17,178 nt of DNA from an uncultured Clostridia bacterium (GCA_937874275.1 CALNAU010000167.1:1-17178); one strand, 5' to 3'. Positions 1-8,626 are shown, counted from the stretch's first letter. The notes: a model not told the origin generated them from the letters alone. Made by a program: numbers and translations.

Positions 1-473
1 GCCAGCATGGCGCAGGTCTTTTCCACCTCGGCCAGCTTGAGCAATTGGGGCAGCGCGCCCGCCATCGCCTCGATGGCGCCGTCCAGCTGGGCGCTGGTCT
101 CGGCCAGGCCGTAGGGCAGCTGGGATTCACGCAGGCTGTCCTCGTCCACCTTGAGGGTAGGCACGCGAACGGACAGGATGTTATCCCGCCCGACGGTCAG
201 CCGCGCCTGCCTGGCCGGGTACATCAGCGCCTGGTTGAGGCTGCCCGGCTCCATCAGCGCGCGGGCCAGGGCGAAGGAGCCAAAGGCACGGGCCAAATCC
301 CGCTCTACCTGGCGGCGCAGGGTGATGTTGTCGCGGATGCGCAGCATGAATTGGCGCACCATCTCATCGCGCTTATCCTTGAGCAGCTTGTGCCCCCGCC
401 GCGCGGTGAGGAGCCTGCGCTTCATCTGCGTGAGCTCCATGCGCGTGGGGTTGACGCGCAGGACGGAAGCCAT
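1..473 (-). CDS. ntpD: V/A-type ATPase subunit D (central rotor shaft), C-terminus cut by window edge
   Basis: Subunit D forms the coiled-coil shaft that turns inside the A3B3 head and joins it to the membrane rotor. About 157 residues are visible; the family is usually a little over 200, so the C-terminal part lies outside the window. The N-terminus begins MASVLRVNPTRMELTQMKRR and continues with RRGHKLLKDKRDEM, the hallmark first helix of this family. The ATG at 473 overlaps the stop of the upstream B gene by one base (TGATG). A GAGGAGG ribosome site lies about seven bases upstream inside the end of B, so translation is probably coupled to B. It is the last visible gene of the operon. Identity is secure from the N-terminal motif and gene order. 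Confidence 0.95.
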   Translation of the reverse strand, partial: MASVLRVNPTRMELTQMKRRLLTARRGHKLLKDKRDEMVRQFMLRIRDNITLRRQVERDLARAFGSFALARALMEPGSLNQALMYPARQARLTVGRDNILSVRVPTLKVDEDSLRESQLPYGLAETSAQLDGAIEAMAGALPQLLKLAEVEKTCAML

Positions 474-1867
474 CAGACATCCTCCTCAGCTTGTTCGGTT
501 GCGGGCAGGAACTCGTCCACCATCTCATCGCGGATGCGCTTAAGCTCGCCGCGCGGCAGCATGGTCAGCAGTTTCCAGCCCAATTCAAGCGTATCCTCGA
601 TGGAGCGGTCAGTCTCATAGCCCTGGGATACGTATTGCTTTTCAAAGGCGTCGGCAAAGGCCGCGTATTTTTTATCCACGTCGCTCAGCGAAGCCTCGCC
701 CAGGATGACGGCCAGCTCCTTGGCCTCCTTGCCGCGGGAATAAGCCGCGAACAGCTGGTTCATGGTGGCGGAGTGGTCCTTGCGGGTCTTGCCCTCGCCA
801 ATGCCCTTGTCCTTCAGGCGGCTCAGGCTGGGCAGCGCGTCAATGGGCGGCGTGATGCCCTTGCGGTTGAGCTCGCGGCTGAGAATGATCTGCCCCTCTG
901 TGATGTAGCCGGTAAGGTCGGGAATCGGGTGGGTCTTGTCATCCTCGGGCATGGACAGGATGGGAATCTGCGTGATGGAGCCCGCCTTGCCCTTGATGCG
1001 GCCGGCGCGCTCGTACAGCGACGCCAGGTCGGTGTACAGATAGCCCGGATAGCCGCGGCGGCCAGGCACTTCCTTGCGGGCGGCGGATACCTCGCGCAGG
1101 GCTTCGGCATAGTTGGTCATATCCGTCATGATGACCAGCACGTGCATGTCCTTCTCGTAGGCCAGGTATTCGGCCGCGGTCAGCGCCATGCGCGGGGTGG
1201 AGATGCGCTCGACCGCCGGCTCGTCGGCCAGGTTCATAAACAGCACGGCGCGCTCGATGGCGCCGGTGCGCTGGAAGTCGGTGATGAAGTAGTTGGCCTC
1301 TTCAAAGGTGATGCCGATGGCGGCAAACACCACGGCGAAGTTGCTCTCGCCGCCCAGCACCTTGGCCTGGCGGGCAATCTGCGTGGCTAGCTGCGCGTGG
1401 GGCAGGCCGGAGCCGGAGAACACCGGCAGCTTCTGCCCGCGCACCAGCGTGTTCAGCCCGTCGATGACCGAGATGCCGGTCTGGATGAACTCGCTGGGGT
1501 AGTCGCGGGCGGCGGGGTTCAGCGGCTCGCCGTTGATGTCCATACGCTTTTCGGGGATGAGGGCGGGGCCGCCGTCGCGCGGGTCGCCCATGCCGCTGAA
1601 TACGCGGCCCAGCATGTCCGTGGACACGCCCAGCTCAATCCCCCGGCCCAGGAACACCGCGGAGGCCGTGGCAATCTGCAGGCCGTTGCTCACCTCAAAC
1701 AGCTGCACCAGCGCGCGGTCGCCGGAAATTTCCAGCACCTTGCCGCGGCGGCGCTCGCCGTTGGCCTGGCGGATTTCCACCAGCTCGTTATAGGTGACGC
1801 CCTCCACGCCTTCCACAAGCATCAGGGGGCCGACCACCTCGCGGATGGTTTTATATTCTTTGAGCAT
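473..1867 (-). CDS. ntpB: V/A-type ATPase subunit B (non-catalytic head subunit)
   Basis: Subunit B alternates with A in the cytoplasmic A3B3 hexamer. The 464-residue protein is close to the E. hirae NtpB length. It has no working Walker A; the equivalent segment is PVFSGSGLPHAQLATQIARQ (about 148-167), which lacks the GKT, as expected for B. The conserved block LPSLSRLKDKGIGEGKTRKD is at about 345-364. Its Arg350 falls at the same number as the arginine finger of E. hirae NtpB, which reaches into the catalytic site of A. The start is the ATG at 1867, one base after the A stop, preceded by AAGGGGTGA inside the end of A, so A and B are probably translated in near-equal amounts. Nothing looks broken. 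Confidence 0.98.
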   Translation of the reverse strand: MLKEYKTIREVVGPLMLVEGVEGVTYNELVEIRQANGERRRGKVLEISGDRALVQLFEVSNGLQIATASAVFLGRGIELGVSTDMLGRVFSGMGDPRDGGPALIPEKRMDINGEPLNPAARDYPSEFIQTGISVIDGLNTLVRGQKLPVFSGSGLPHAQLATQIARQAKVLGGESNFAVVFAAIGITFEEANYFITDFQRTGAIERAVLFMNLADEPAVERISTPRMALTAAEYLAYEKDMHVLVIMTDMTNYAEALREVSAARKEVPGRRGYPGYLYTDLASLYERAGRIKGKAGSITQIPILSMPEDDKTHPIPDLTGYITEGQIILSRELNRKGITPPIDALPSLSRLKDKGIGEGKTRKDHSATMNQLFAAYSRGKEAKELAVILGEASLSDVDKKYAAFADAFEKQYVSQGYETDRSIEDTLELGWKLLTMLPRGELKRIRDEMVDEFLPATEQAEEDV

Positions 1868-1868
1868 C

Positions 1869-3638
1869 TTACTTCACCCCTTCGCGCTCATACAGCGCCG
1901 ATGTCTCGCTGACCAGGTCCTCCTCGATGGACTCGAACCGCGCCATCTCCTCCTCGGGGATATACTTGGCACGGGCGATGCGGTCGCGCACGGGGAGGTT
2001 CAGCAGGTCGTTCAGGCTGGCGCCGGCGTCCAGCGCCGCGCGTCCGCGCTCACCGTAGAGCAAAATCAGCTTGAGCATGGCGAACTGCTTGTTCATGGAG
2101 GTATAGGTATCCACATCGTCAAAGGCGTTCTGGTGCAGATAATCCTCGCGCACCGAGCGGGCAACCTCCATCGTCAGGCGGTCCTTCCAGCTCAGGGCGT
2201 CCATGCCCACCAGGCGCACAATCTCCTCCAGCTCGGCCTCCTCCTGCAGGATGCGCATGGCGCCCGCGCGCAGGCGGTTCCACTGCGGGTCAACCTGCTC
2301 GGCGTACCAGGAGGACAGGTTATCCACATACAGGGAGTAGCTGGTCAGCCAGTCAATGGCCGGGAAGTGGCGCGCGTAGGCCAGGCGGGCCGACAGGCCC
2401 CAGAACACCTTCACGATGCGCAGCGTGGCCTGGCTGACGGGCTCTGAAATATCACCGCCGGGGGGCGACACGGCGCCGATGGCCGAGATGGCGCCTTCGC
2501 GTCCATCCTGCCCCTGGCAGATGACCTTGCCCGCCCGCTCGTAAAAGCTGGCGATGCGGCTGGACAGGTAGGCCGGGTAGCCTTCCTCGCCGGGCATCTC
2601 CTCCAGGCGGCCGCTCATCTCGCGCAGGGCTTCGGCCCAGCGGCTGGTGCTGTCCGCCATGATGGCTACCTTGTAGCCCATGTCGCGGTAGTATTCGGCG
2701 ATGGTGATGCCGGTATAGATGCTGGCCTCGCGGGCCGCCACCGGCATGTCGGAGGTATTGGCAATCAGCACCGTGCGCTTCATCAGCGTTTCACCGGTGC
2801 GCGGGTCATGCAGCTCGGGGAACTCCATCAGCACGTCGGTCATCTCGTTGCCGCGCTCGCCGCAGCCAACGTATACGATGATGTCGGCGTCCGCCCACTT
2901 GGCCAGCTGGTGCTGCACCACCGTCTTACCCGAGCCGAAGGGGCCGGGCACGGCGGCCACACCGCCGGAGGCGATGGGGAAGAAGGTATCGATGACGCGC
3001 TGGCCGGTCACCATGGGCATGTCGGGGTTCAGCTTCTCCCGGTAGGGGCGCCCCTGGCGCACGGGCCACTTTTGCATCAGGGTGACCGCGTGTTCCTTGC
3101 CGCCCTCGTCGCGCACGGTGCACACGGTATCGGTCACCGTGTACTCGCCCTGCGCGATGGAGACCACCTCGCCCTTGATGCCGTTGGGCACCATGATGCG
3201 GTGCTCGACCACGGCGCTCTCCTGCACGGTGCCCAGCACATCACCGGCCTGCACCTGATCGCCCTGCGCCACCTTGGGCACAAAGGCCCACTTCTTTTCG
3301 CGGTTCAGCGCCGGCACCTGGATGCCACGGGTGATGCGGTCGCCCGCCACCTCGCGGATGGCGGTCAGCGGGCGCTGAATGCCGTCAAAAATGGCTTCGA
3401 TGAGGCCGGGCCCCAATTCGACCGACAGCGGCTGGCCGGTGGACACCACCGGCTCCCCCGCGCCCAGGCCCGAGGTTTCCTCGTACACCTGGATGGAGGC
3501 CATATCGCCGCGTAACTCGATGATTTCACCGACAAGCTGGTCATCGCTCACACGCACCACGTCGTACATCCGCGCGTCGGCCATGCCTTTTGCCACGATC
3601 AGCGAGCCCGCGACCTTGACAATCGTTCCCTGCGCCAT
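1869..3638 (-). CDS. ntpA: V/A-type ATPase catalytic subunit A
   Basis: Subunit A hydrolyses or makes ATP in the cytoplasmic head of the rotary ATPase. The protein is 589 residues, normal for the family. Walker A is GPFGSGKTV at 232-240 with Lys238 and Thr239. The catalytic glutamate motif GERGNEM follows at 260-266 with Glu261. These numbers match E. hirae NtpA. The Walker B region VAIMADSTSRWAEALRE is at about 324-340, followed by the GEEGYPAYL and SPPGGDISEP blocks. The long insert typical of A subunits (about 110-190) is present, which separates it from F1 beta. The ATG directly follows the TGA of the F gene (TGAATG), with AAAGAGGG upstream as ribosome site. All catalytic residues I checked are intact. 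Confidence 0.98.
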   Translation of the reverse strand: MAQGTIVKVAGSLIVAKGMADARMYDVVRVSDDQLVGEIIELRGDMASIQVYEETSGLGAGEPVVSTGQPLSVELGPGLIEAIFDGIQRPLTAIREVAGDRITRGIQVPALNREKKWAFVPKVAQGDQVQAGDVLGTVQESAVVEHRIMVPNGIKGEVVSIAQGEYTVTDTVCTVRDEGGKEHAVTLMQKWPVRQGRPYREKLNPDMPMVTGQRVIDTFFPIASGGVAAVPGPFGSGKTVVQHQLAKWADADIIVYVGCGERGNEMTDVLMEFPELHDPRTGETLMKRTVLIANTSDMPVAAREASIYTGITIAEYYRDMGYKVAIMADSTSRWAEALREMSGRLEEMPGEEGYPAYLSSRIASFYERAGKVICQGQDGREGAISAIGAVSPPGGDISEPVSQATLRIVKVFWGLSARLAYARHFPAIDWLTSYSLYVDNLSSWYAEQVDPQWNRLRAGAMRILQEEAELEEIVRLVGMDALSWKDRLTMEVARSVREDYLHQNAFDDVDTYTSMNKQFAMLKLILLYGERGRAALDAGASLNDLLNLPVRDRIARAKYIPEEEMARFESIEEDLVSETSALYEREGVK

Positions 3639-3983
3639 TCAATTTCCCTCTTTCCTGTCGTTGTCTAAAAACAAATCCGACCCGATGGCCTTGAGCACGT
3701 TCTCACGCACACGGCGCTCGCCGTAGCCGTCCGTCCCCATGGTGCCGGGCACCGGGATGATGGACAGCGCCGGATCGTTCTCAAATCGCTCAATGATTTC
3801 CGGCGCCTGCCGGGCGGCGGCCTCGGTGACAAAAATCACCCGCACGCCTTCCTTGTACAGGCGGTGGATGGCGGTCCGTACCTCCTGCGCGGTCTGCGCA
3901 GGCACGGCTTTGACGCCGATGGCCTTGAAGGCCAGCACGGCATCCTTTTCGCCTACGGCGCCCAGCAGCACTTTATCGTCCAT
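3639..3983 (-). CDS. ntpG: V/A-type ATPase subunit F (central stalk)
   Basis: This 114-residue protein binds subunit D in the rotating central stalk; the E. hirae counterpart is called NtpG, and other bacteria use atpF. The N-terminus MDDKVLLGAVGEKDAVLAFK and the later VRVIFVTEAAA and IPVPGTMG segments fit the small Rossmann-like fold of the family. An in-frame reading extends upstream to 4058, but the ATG at 3983 is preferred. It has a GGGGGA ribosome site a few bases upstream and gives the family's normal N-terminus. This start overlaps the 3' end of the C gene by 11 bases, and the stop abuts the A start. Both contacts suggest translational coupling. Confidence 0.93.
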   Translation of the reverse strand: MDDKVLLGAVGEKDAVLAFKAIGVKAVPAQTAQEVRTAIHRLYKEGVRVIFVTEAAARQAPEIIERFENDPALSIIPVPGTMGTDGYGERRVRENVLKAIGSDLFLDNDRKEGN

Positions 3984-4953
3984 AGTTCCCCCGCAGCCTT
4001 TCGGCAATCTCGTCCTGCGAGAAGCCATTGCGCTTGCCCGCCATGATGAGCCGCACATCGGCCGACTGCTCCTCTACCTGCAACAGGTAATCAATCACCG
4101 CGTCGATGGAGTCCGGCTGCATGCGCTCCTGCGCAAACAGGTTGACGAGGTATTCGTCCATCGCCTTTTCCAGCTGGCCAATCTGGCTCATGTCCTCCAT
4201 GGCCCTGGATACCAGCGCGGCGATGCGTCCGCCGTAGGTGAGCGCGGCACTGCGCAGCAGATGGTCGCCGTTTTCGCCGCCGCTGGCGCGCAGTTTGCGC
4301 TCCATCTGGCCGCCCGGCACCAGCACATCGCCCAGCGTCAGGCTGGCCTGCATGCCCCGCAGGCGCAGGTAGCTGCGCATGTTGACAAAGTCCGCCTTGG
4401 CCTCCAGCCATTTCCTGGCAGCGGGCGAGCGCGTCTTGCGCAGTCCGTCCAGCATCATGCGATACATCGCCTGATCCAGCCGCACATCAATCTCCATCGG
4501 GTCAACGCTGACGGCTACGCGCCTTTCCAACGCCTCCATGGCGTCCTTGAGCGGCTCGGGCAGGCGCCCATAGCTGTGGTCGGCCACCGCGTGGCGCAGC
4601 ATCTCCGGGTCCAGCGTGCCGCCCGGGGACAGAGCCTCGGCTTCCTCGCCCAATATCCTGGCCTTGAGCAAGGTCTTGAGGTTGAGCACGTCATAGCGCA
4701 GCAGAAAACTATCGGTCGTGGCCGGGTCGGGCGACAGGCGCGACACCATGCGGCTGGCGTCCAGCAGCCTGTCCATGGAGGCCTTTTCCGCGTCCGGCTG
4801 TTCGGGTGTGATGTAGCCCGCCTCCAGCAGCACGCGCTGTGCCTCCTGGGCATCGGCGGCAGACAATAGCCGCTGCATCTGGGAGGCGCTGAGCATGCGC
4901 CGCCGCAGCATCCGCAGCCGACCCACGGCGTAAAGTACGCTATCCTGGGGCAT
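3973..4953 (-). CDS. ntpC: V/A-type ATPase subunit C (central stalk socket)
   Basis: Subunit C is the funnel-shaped protein that connects the D/F shaft to the top of the K ring; it is the d subunit of eukaryotic V-ATPase. The 326 residues match the length of E. hirae NtpC. The product is mostly helical, with the family's N-terminal YAVGRLRMLRRRMLSASQMQ region and a C-terminal half rich in Leu, Ala and Arg. It has no membrane segment, as expected for a soluble adaptor. The ATG at 4953 has an AGGAGG site about seven bases upstream in an 18-base gap after the E gene. The 3' end overlaps the F gene. Identification rests on length, N-terminal pattern and its place between E and F. Confidence 0.93.
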   Translation of the reverse strand: MPQDSVLYAVGRLRMLRRRMLSASQMQRLLSAADAQEAQRVLLEAGYITPEQPDAEKASMDRLLDASRMVSRLSPDPATTDSFLLRYDVLNLKTLLKARILGEEAEALSPGGTLDPEMLRHAVADHSYGRLPEPLKDAMEALERRVAVSVDPMEIDVRLDQAMYRMMLDGLRKTRSPAARKWLEAKADFVNMRSYLRLRGMQASLTLGDVLVPGGQMERKLRASGGENGDHLLRSAALTYGGRIAALVSRAMEDMSQIGQLEKAMDEYLVNLFAQERMQPDSIDAVIDYLLQVEEQSADVRLIMAGKRNGFSQDEIAERLRGNYGR

Positions 4954-4971
4954 ATGCCGCCTCCTTTCTAA

Positions 4972-5574
4972 TCAGTCCAAATCCTTAAACAGCAGCGTGG
5001 CGACCTCGCCCTCCAGCCCCGCGCGGTGCTCGGCCAGCAGGCTTTCCACCGTCAGCTGGGTCTCGTTGCCATCCGCTTCCAGCACAAGTCCGCACACGCC
5101 CTCGCGGCGAGTGCCCGCGTTCTGCAGCTTGCCGGGCTTGCCCTGCGCTTCCAGGCGGCGGTTGGCCTCCTGGAGGAACTGCTCGCCGTGGAACGCCGGC
5201 TTGATGGCGCCGGCCATCACGCGCTCGGTGCCCTTGGCGTAGCGCACCAGCTGCGCCATCATCAGCGCGCCCATGCGCTCGGGCGGCAGGTTTTGCAGCT
5301 GCTCGCGCGCCTGGTCAAAGCTCTGGTCCAGCAGGTCGCGCTTCATGCCCAGCAGGGCTTTGCGGCCCTCCAACTGCCCCAGGCGGCGCAGGTTTTGCTC
5401 CAGCTGATCGCCATCAACGGCGGCCTGGCTGCGGGCATCGCGCTGCTGCACGCGCAGCATGTCGTCGCAGCGCTCCTGCATGTTTTCGATGCGGGCGCGC
5501 GCCTCGCTGAGCAGCGCCTCGGCAGCGTGCCGGGCGTCCGCTTCTATCTTTGTGGTAATGGGTGTCACATCCAT
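4972..5574 (-). CDS. ntpE: V/A-type ATPase subunit E (peripheral stalk)
   Basis: Subunit E pairs with the G/H-like subunit to form the peripheral stalk that keeps the A3B3 head from turning. The protein has 200 residues, like E. hirae NtpE. The first roughly 100 residues are a charged Ala-, Glu- and Arg-rich helix (for example IEADARHAAEALLSEARARI) suited to a right-handed coiled coil. The C-terminal half, ending with LLAEHRAGLEGEVATLLF, matches the globular domain that docks on B. The gap to the upstream K gene is 11 bases. The ribosome site (AAGGG) is weaker than that of its neighbours. An ATG four bases downstream is in another frame and is not used. Confidence 0.93.
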   Translation of the reverse strand: MDVTPITTKIEADARHAAEALLSEARARIENMQERCDDMLRVQQRDARSQAAVDGDQLEQNLRRLGQLEGRKALLGMKRDLLDQSFDQAREQLQNLPPERMGALMMAQLVRYAKGTERVMAGAIKPAFHGEQFLQEANRRLEAQGKPGKLQNAGTRREGVCGLVLEADGNETQLTVESLLAEHRAGLEGEVATLLFKDLD

Positions 5575-5585
5575 GGCGTTGGCCC

Positions 5586-6065
5586 TTAGACCTTGATCGC
5601 CATGACCATCAGGATGGAGGCCAGCAACGCAAACACGGCGTAGGTCTCCACCAGCACGGTCATGGTGATGGCCTTGCCGCTCATGTCCGGGTGCTCACCC
5701 ACCATCAGCATACCGGCCGAAGCCACCCTGGCTTGATGCACAGCGGAAAAATAGCCAACCACCGCGATGGGCAGCACAGCCGCGATAAACGCCAGGCCCT
5801 GCTCAACCGTTACGGGGGCCATGGTGCCGCCCAACACCTTGGTATTGATGAGAATCATGACGCCCACCAGGAAGCCATAGATGCCCTGTGTACCAGGCAA
5901 AAGCTGAAGCACGAGCAGCTTGGGGTTCACCTCGGGGCTCTCCGTGGATACGCCCGCGTTGGTCTGGCCGGCCATGCCCACGCCCTTGGCGGAACCCATG
6001 CCAGCCAGCAAAGTGGACAAGGCAGCTCCCACCAGCGCAAGTACCTGACCCAATGAGAATTCCAT
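5586..6065 (-). CDS. ntpK: V/A-type ATPase subunit K (rotor ring proteolipid), Na+-type ion site
   Basis: Subunit K forms the membrane rotor ring that carries ions past subunit I. The 159 residues make two fused hairpins (four membrane helices), as in E. hirae NtpK (156 residues). The second helix has LLPGTQGIYGF, giving Leu56, Thr59 and Gln60. The second hairpin gives Gln111 (AVHQARVASAG) and Glu140 (LVETYAVFALL). These line up with E. hirae Leu61, Thr64, Gln65, Gln110 and Glu139, which bind Na+ in that ring. The first hairpin has no carboxylate, so there is one ion site per four helices. That low ion-to-ATP ratio suits ATP-driven pumping. Na+ use is inferred, not shown. AGGAGG lies eight bases before the ATG; a 50-base gap separates it from the I gene. 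Confidence 0.97.
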   Translation of the reverse strand: MEFSLGQVLALVGAALSTLLAGMGSAKGVGMAGQTNAGVSTESPEVNPKLLVLQLLPGTQGIYGFLVGVMILINTKVLGGTMAPVTVEQGLAFIAAVLPIAVVGYFSAVHQARVASAGMLMVGEHPDMSGKAITMTVLVETYAVFALLASILMVMAIKV

Positions 6066-6115
6066 ACCTGATTCCTCCTACACTTTTGAAAATACGATAT
6101 CGTCAACCGCCGCCT

Positions 6116-8032
6116 TCAGGCGTCGGTGATACGAACAAAACGGGGTTCGTTGGTCAAGGGTTTGAAGGCACGGCCACCTTCCTGATAGAACTTGTTGAAG
6201 AACTCAATGTACTGCAGACGCGCAGCGTGCACATACGCGCCCAGGATGTTGATGCCCGCGTTAAACAGGTGGCAGCCCACAAACAGCACCGCACCCAGCA
6301 CCCAGCCGATGGGCCCCATGGAGAACACCATGCCGATGAGAATGTTGAACACCATGCCGATGACGCCGGTCGCCAGGCCCATGCCGAACAGGCGCAGGTA
6401 GCTGAGCAGGTCGCTGAGCCAGCTGGTGACGCCGTACAGTGCGCCAAAGCCTGAAATCAGGCGCTTGAAGGGGTTCCGGGTCTTTTCGCGGCCGGCGAAC
6501 ACCAAAATGATGGCGGCGCCCGCGATGGCGACCCACTGGCCAATCTTGGCAGCACCAGGCACGGCCAGCAGGCCCAGGCCCACCAACAGCATCACCCAGC
6601 TGAGCTGGTCATAAATCACATCCATATACTTGCCCTGACGGATGTTCTGTACCGCCCCCAGCATCACCCCGGCCAGCAGGTGCAGGGCGCCGACGGCCAC
6701 ACACAGCACCATCACTTCCAGCGGACGGCCGATGGGATCCAGCACCGAGCGCTCCAGCGGGCTGAAGCCGAAAAATGTGTTATACATGATGCCCCAGAAC
6801 AGGGTGAACACGCCGCCGATGGCAATGATTAAAAACAGTTTTTTGCCCGACGTGCTGGGTTTCATCATCTTCAGCAGCAGCGGCGTCAGTATCATCATCA
6901 TCAGGCCGTAGCCGGCATCGGACACCATCATGCCAAAGAAGCAGGCGAAGAAAGGGGCCATCAAAGCAGTCGGGTCCAGGCTGCCCGGCGCGGGCAGGGA
7001 GTAACCCTCCACCACCGCCTCAAAGGGGCGGACGGCCGCGTTGTTGTGCAACAGCACGGGCGGCTCATCCCCCGGCTCGGGGTCAGTCACCTGGGCCACG
7101 GCGCCGGGAAACTCCCGCGCGATGACATCCAGCACCGCCTGCTCGATGGGGGCTGGCACCCAGCCGCGCAGCAGGAAAGCCTGCCGGGTATCCACCACAC
7201 GGGCGGCGGCCACCTCGCGGTCATGCTCCGCCTGTACGGCATCATGATATATGCGCAGCTGCGGCAGGTGCTTGGCCTGGGCCTTCAGCTCCAGGTCAAT
7301 GTCTGCCTGCTCCTTTTGCGCGGCATCCATCTGCGCGGCCAACGCATCGTGGCGCGCCTTTGCGGTGCCCGTAAATTCGCCCAGCTGGGCCGGGGTAAAG
7401 CCGGCCTCCTTGAGGTCGCTCTCCAGCGCCTCGTCATTGACATGATGCACAATGGCCCAAATGTTGACTGTATCCCTGTCCTGACTGATTTGGCGGATGA
7501 CCACCGGCTTGTCGGCCCATTGGGCCTGCAAGGGGGCCAGCGCCGCGGCGGGCAAACTGCCCAGGAACTGCTGATAGCTGCGGCCGCCGCGCAAATCCTC
7601 CATGGGGATATCCAGCGCCACCCAGGGGGCCAGCTGGTCCATCTGGGTTTTGATGCGGGTCTGACGCCCCTTGAGCTCGCCGTTGCGGCGCTCCAGCGCC
7701 TCCAGCTCGCTCAGCAGGGCCGCCATCTCCTCCCTGGTTTGGGCGGAAGGCATCATCTCCCCCGCGCTGGCCGCCGGTTTGGCGGCGAACATGGAAGTCT
7801 TCTGCGGGTCGGCCCGCTGCAGCTTGCCAATGGCCCAGCGCAGGCGCGCCAACGCCTGGCCGGTTTTTTCGGCCATGTGGATAGACGGGGAATCGGCCGC
7901 CGACTCTTGATCGACGGCCTCCTCAAAGGGGGTGACCTCCACACAGCCCAGCTGCTGCAAACGGAGCAGAATCGCATCCTTCTGCTGGCGCTCTGCGGCC
8001 AGCAGGATGCGTTTCATTTCAACGACTGCCAT
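6116..8032 (-). CDS. ntpI: V/A-type ATPase subunit I (stator with ion half-channels)
   Basis: Subunit I is the static membrane partner of the K ring, equivalent to eukaryotic subunit a. The 638-residue protein has a soluble N-terminal half (about 1-330, with long charged helices that meet the peripheral stalks) and a C-terminal half of roughly seven to eight hydrophobic helices. The N-terminus MAVVEMKRILLAAERQQKDA is typical. The conserved SYLRLFGMGLATG places Arg547 at the position of the arginine that displaces the ion from the rotor. A second conserved arginine, in YVHAARLQYIEFF, is at about 605. The start overlaps the end of the stalk gene by 14 bases, and an AGAGGGTG ribosome site lies roughly ten bases upstream. 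Length is within the family range and no break is seen. Confidence 0.97.
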   Translation of the reverse strand: MAVVEMKRILLAAERQQKDAILLRLQQLGCVEVTPFEEAVDQESAADSPSIHMAEKTGQALARLRWAIGKLQRADPQKTSMFAAKPAASAGEMMPSAQTREEMAALLSELEALERRNGELKGRQTRIKTQMDQLAPWVALDIPMEDLRGGRSYQQFLGSLPAAALAPLQAQWADKPVVIRQISQDRDTVNIWAIVHHVNDEALESDLKEAGFTPAQLGEFTGTAKARHDALAAQMDAAQKEQADIDLELKAQAKHLPQLRIYHDAVQAEHDREVAAARVVDTRQAFLLRGWVPAPIEQAVLDVIAREFPGAVAQVTDPEPGDEPPVLLHNNAAVRPFEAVVEGYSLPAPGSLDPTALMAPFFACFFGMMVSDAGYGLMMMILTPLLLKMMKPSTSGKKLFLIIAIGGVFTLFWGIMYNTFFGFSPLERSVLDPIGRPLEVMVLCVAVGALHLLAGVMLGAVQNIRQGKYMDVIYDQLSWVMLLVGLGLLAVPGAAKIGQWVAIAGAAIILVFAGREKTRNPFKRLISGFGALYGVTSWLSDLLSYLRLFGMGLATGVIGMVFNILIGMVFSMGPIGWVLGAVLFVGCHLFNAGINILGAYVHAARLQYIEFFNKFYQEGGRAFKPLTNEPRFVRITDA

Positions 8033-8342
8033 TGCTCAACACCCTCTGTACAATCAGGTCCGCGGCCTGGGGCAGCAGCTGCCGCACGGCGGCCAGCTTG
8101 TCCTCCCGGGCGCGGGCCAGTTCGGCCTGCTCCTGGTCTATCTGCTGTTGGGCTGCGGCGCGGCGCTCCTCCAGCAGCTCGCGCAGCAGGGCACGGCTGC
8201 TTGCCTCGCCCTCGCGCTCCCGGTCACGGCAGGCTTTTTCGGCGCGGTCCACCATCTCGCGGGCGCTTTGCTGCGCCTCTTGGGCGACCTGTTCGGCCCG
8301 CTGCTCCGCCTGTCTGATGTGCTCCAAAATTTCAAGCGCCAT
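8019..8342 (-). CDS. ntpF: V/A-type ATPase G/H-like peripheral stalk subunit
   Basis: This is the first gene of the operon. The 107-residue product is almost one continuous charged helix (EHIRQAEQRAEQVAQEAQQS onward), rich in Ala, Glu, Gln and Arg with no membrane segment. That is the expected form of the partner of subunit E in the peripheral stalk (NtpF in E. hirae, AhaH or subunit G/H elsewhere). Helical proteins of this kind share little sequence, so the call rests on composition, size and position directly before subunit I. The ATG at 8342 follows an AAGAGGTG ribosome site. Its stop lies 14 bases inside the I gene. Do not confuse the E. hirae name ntpF with subunit F, which here is the gene at 3639-3983. 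Confidence 0.85.
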   Translation of the reverse strand: MALEILEHIRQAEQRAEQVAQEAQQSAREMVDRAEKACRDREREGEASSRALLRELLEERRAAAQQQIDQEQAELARAREDKLAAVRQLLPQAADLIVQRVLSNGSR

Positions 8343-8407
8343 GCCGACACCTCTTATAAATAATCATTCTTTGTATACGGTGTTTACGCACCGCATGCAC
8401 TCCGGAT

Positions 8408-8436
8408 ACTATAACACCATTCTCTAAAGATGTCAA
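8408..8436 (-). promoter_or_regulatory. Sigma-A-type promoter of the ATPase operon
   Basis: On the minus strand a perfect TTGACA (8436-8431) is followed after 17 bases by TATAGT (8413-8408), five of six matches to TATAAT. Transcription should begin near 8401, giving a leader of about 58 bases. The leader holds a small hairpin with a CGGTG/CACCG stem (8378-8393) and then the ribosome site. Such a close match suggests strong, housekeeping expression of the ATPase. Confidence 0.85.
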
Positions 8437-8503
8437 CCTCTTGTGAATTTTTCTGCAAACTATTTCAAAAACCCGACAAGCCTTATTCCGCCTTCATTTT
8501 CAG

Positions 8504-8534
8504 CGAAAAATCGGCCACTTTTCATGGCCGATTT
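8504..8534 (-). terminator. Rho-independent terminator after the DUF368 gene
   Basis: On the minus strand a 10-base-pair perfect stem (AAATCGGCCA with TGGCCGATTT) closes a 7-base loop and runs into a T tract. It lies about 90 bases past the DUF368 stop and before the ATPase promoter, so the two transcripts are separate. Confidence 0.8.
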
Positions 8535-8626
8535 GCCACATCCGCGGCGTTTTCGCGGACGATTTTCAATGTATTGTTCCCTGAATATTGTACCGGTTGG
8601 ATTCAACATACAGGCATCCGCACCAT

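Noticed and set aside
491..1390. Long plus-strand frame antisense to the B gene
   Set aside because: It is a by-product of G+C-rich codon use in the real gene; it is low-complexity, rich in Gly, His and Gln, with no ribosome site. The same holds for the long frames opposite A, I, the exported protein and hppA.
6094..6103. Ten-base perfect palindrome ACGATATCGT between the I and K genes
   Set aside because: More than a dozen ten-base palindromes are expected by chance in a window this size, and nothing else supports an operator here.
8541..8559. Second hairpin TCCGCG/CGCGGA beside the DUF368 terminator
   Set aside because: The six-pair stem has no T tract on the minus strand, so it is unlikely to be a terminator of its own.
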